From Thermomonas sp. (lineage in GTDB: Bacteria > Pseudomonadota > Gammaproteobacteria > Xanthomonadales > Xanthomonadaceae): DNA of 6,400 nt. The stretch covers positions 1-6,400 of the forward strand of contig JANJSW010000276.1 in assembly GCA_024711415.1 (NCBI GenBank), written 5' to 3'. Shown piece by piece: positions 5,840-6,400 of the stretch. The notes beneath the pieces were generated by a model. It searched no databases. It had not been told where the DNA came from and saw only the letters and a list, made by a program, of their open reading frames with translations. Numbering within the stretch: the stretch's first letter is position 1; each line of letters opens with the position of its first letter. A program made the position numbers and the translations under genes.

Positions 5840-6400
5840 CTAGACGCGCTTCCTCACCCAGCGCACGCCCTGCGGCGTGTCCTCCAGCAGGATGCCCTCG
5901 TCGGCCAGCTGCTGGCGGATGGCGTCGGCGCGGGCGAAGTCGCGGGCCTGCTTGGCGGCGCCACGCTCGTCCACCAGCGCCTGGATGCGGGCGTCGTCGT
6001 CGCCGGAGGCGCCGCGCGCGAACCAGTCGGCCGGCGCCTGCTGCAGCAGTCCCAGCACCTTGCCGGCGCCCAGCAGCTGGGCCTTCAGCGCGGCCTTGTC
6101 TTCCGTCGATGCGGCCTTGCGCGCCTCGCCGGCGATGCGGGCGATTTCCGCGAGCGCAGCCGGGGTGTTGAGGTCGTCGTCCAGCGCCGCCTCGATGCTG
6201 GCCGGCGTGGCCGGCCCGGCATCGACGTCCGCCAGATCGCGCAGGGTGCCGTACAGCCGATCCAGCGTGCGCACGCACTGCTCGATCAGCCCGTCCGACC
6301 ATTCCAGCGGCTGCCGGTAGTGCGCGGAAAGCAGCGCGTAGCGCAGCGCTTCCGGCGGGTGCTGCCGCACCAGGTCGTGCACGCGCTGGATGTTGCCGAC
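5840..6400 (-). CDS. cysS: Cysteinyl-tRNA synthetase, C-terminal part (N-terminus beyond window edge)
   Basis: The last 186 residues of CysRS, the class I enzyme that charges tRNA-Cys in the cytoplasm. The frame is open to the right edge and begins [11 protein letters not shown], so the end of the KMSKS(x)GN signature lies exactly at the border. Family landmarks are [18 protein letters not shown] (about residues 18-35 of the visible part), [11 protein letters not shown] in the DALR-type helical domain, and the C-terminal [16 protein letters not shown], which matches the LEDGPQGTTW tail of E. coli CysRS. A GTG inside the frame at 6382 is not the start, because conserved sequence continues past it. 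It is followed by a hairpin and then sufE on the same strand. Confidence 0.96.
   Translation of the reverse strand, partial: VGNIQRVHDLVRQHPPEALRYALLSAHYRQPLEWSDGLIEQCVRTLDRLYGTLRDLADVDAGPATPASIEAALDDDLNTPAALAEIARIAGEARKAASTEDKAALKAQLLGAGKVLGLLQQAPADWFARGASGDDDARIQALVDERGAAKQARDFARADAIRQQLADEGILLEDTPQGVRWVRKRV

Noticed and set aside
1..6400. Search for CRISPR arrays, tRNA/rRNA genes, insertion sequences, attachment sites or defence systems
   Set aside because: No regularly spaced repeats, cloverleaf-like segments, transposase or integrase motifs were seen; base and codon use look uniform across the window.

Overview
The window is GC-rich chromosomal housekeeping DNA with tightly packed genes. 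The protein families, an Xanthomonas-like PrxQ cysteine layout, GTAG-type hairpin repeats and the gene order point to a gammaproteobacterium of the Xanthomonadales (Lysobacteraceae/Xanthomonadaceae, for example Lysobacter, Luteimonas, Thermomonas or Pseudoxanthomonas-like). The genus cannot be fixed by reading alone. No phage, plasmid, CRISPR, insertion-sequence or defence gene is visible.

Left part (1-1902, minus strand): a GcvR-like double-ACT protein overlaps the start of a Bcp/PrxQ peroxiredoxin by one base (TGATG). After an 82-bp gap comes a PhoH-family protein (PIN domain, with the ATPase domain cut off by the window edge).

Centre (1903-3492): a divergent control region of about 160 bp carries a 9-bp imperfect inverted repeat and back-to-back promoter-like hexamers. 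It separates the gcvR-like/prxQ pair from the plus-strand dapA-bamC pair (lysine/peptidoglycan precursor synthesis and an outer-membrane assembly lipoprotein). The same arrangement, bamC-dapA divergent from gcvR-bcp, is known in Escherichia coli, so this is an old conserved block. The BamC-like protein is only half the E. coli length. The DapA has lost most residues known for lysine feedback in E. coli.

Convergent gap (3493-3667): it holds no gene. It contains a strong hairpin just after bamC and three related GTAG/REP-like stem-loops, two of them in opposite orientation with a compensatory base-pair change.

Right part (3668-6400, minus strand): transcription would run cysS (C-terminal part) -> sufE -> MFS transporter -> fdxA. 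sufE and the transporter overlap by four bases (ATGA). Cysteinyl-tRNA synthetase uses cysteine, SufE passes on cysteine-derived sulfur, and FdxA is a 7Fe ferredoxin, so the neighbourhood has a loose cysteine/iron-sulfur theme. A joint function is only inferred.

I found no convincing undescribed system. The points most worth a second look are the divergent operator candidate with two TTG starts, the predicted lysine-insensitive DapA with Ser at a catalytic Thr position, the one-domain BamC and the hairpin-repeat cluster.
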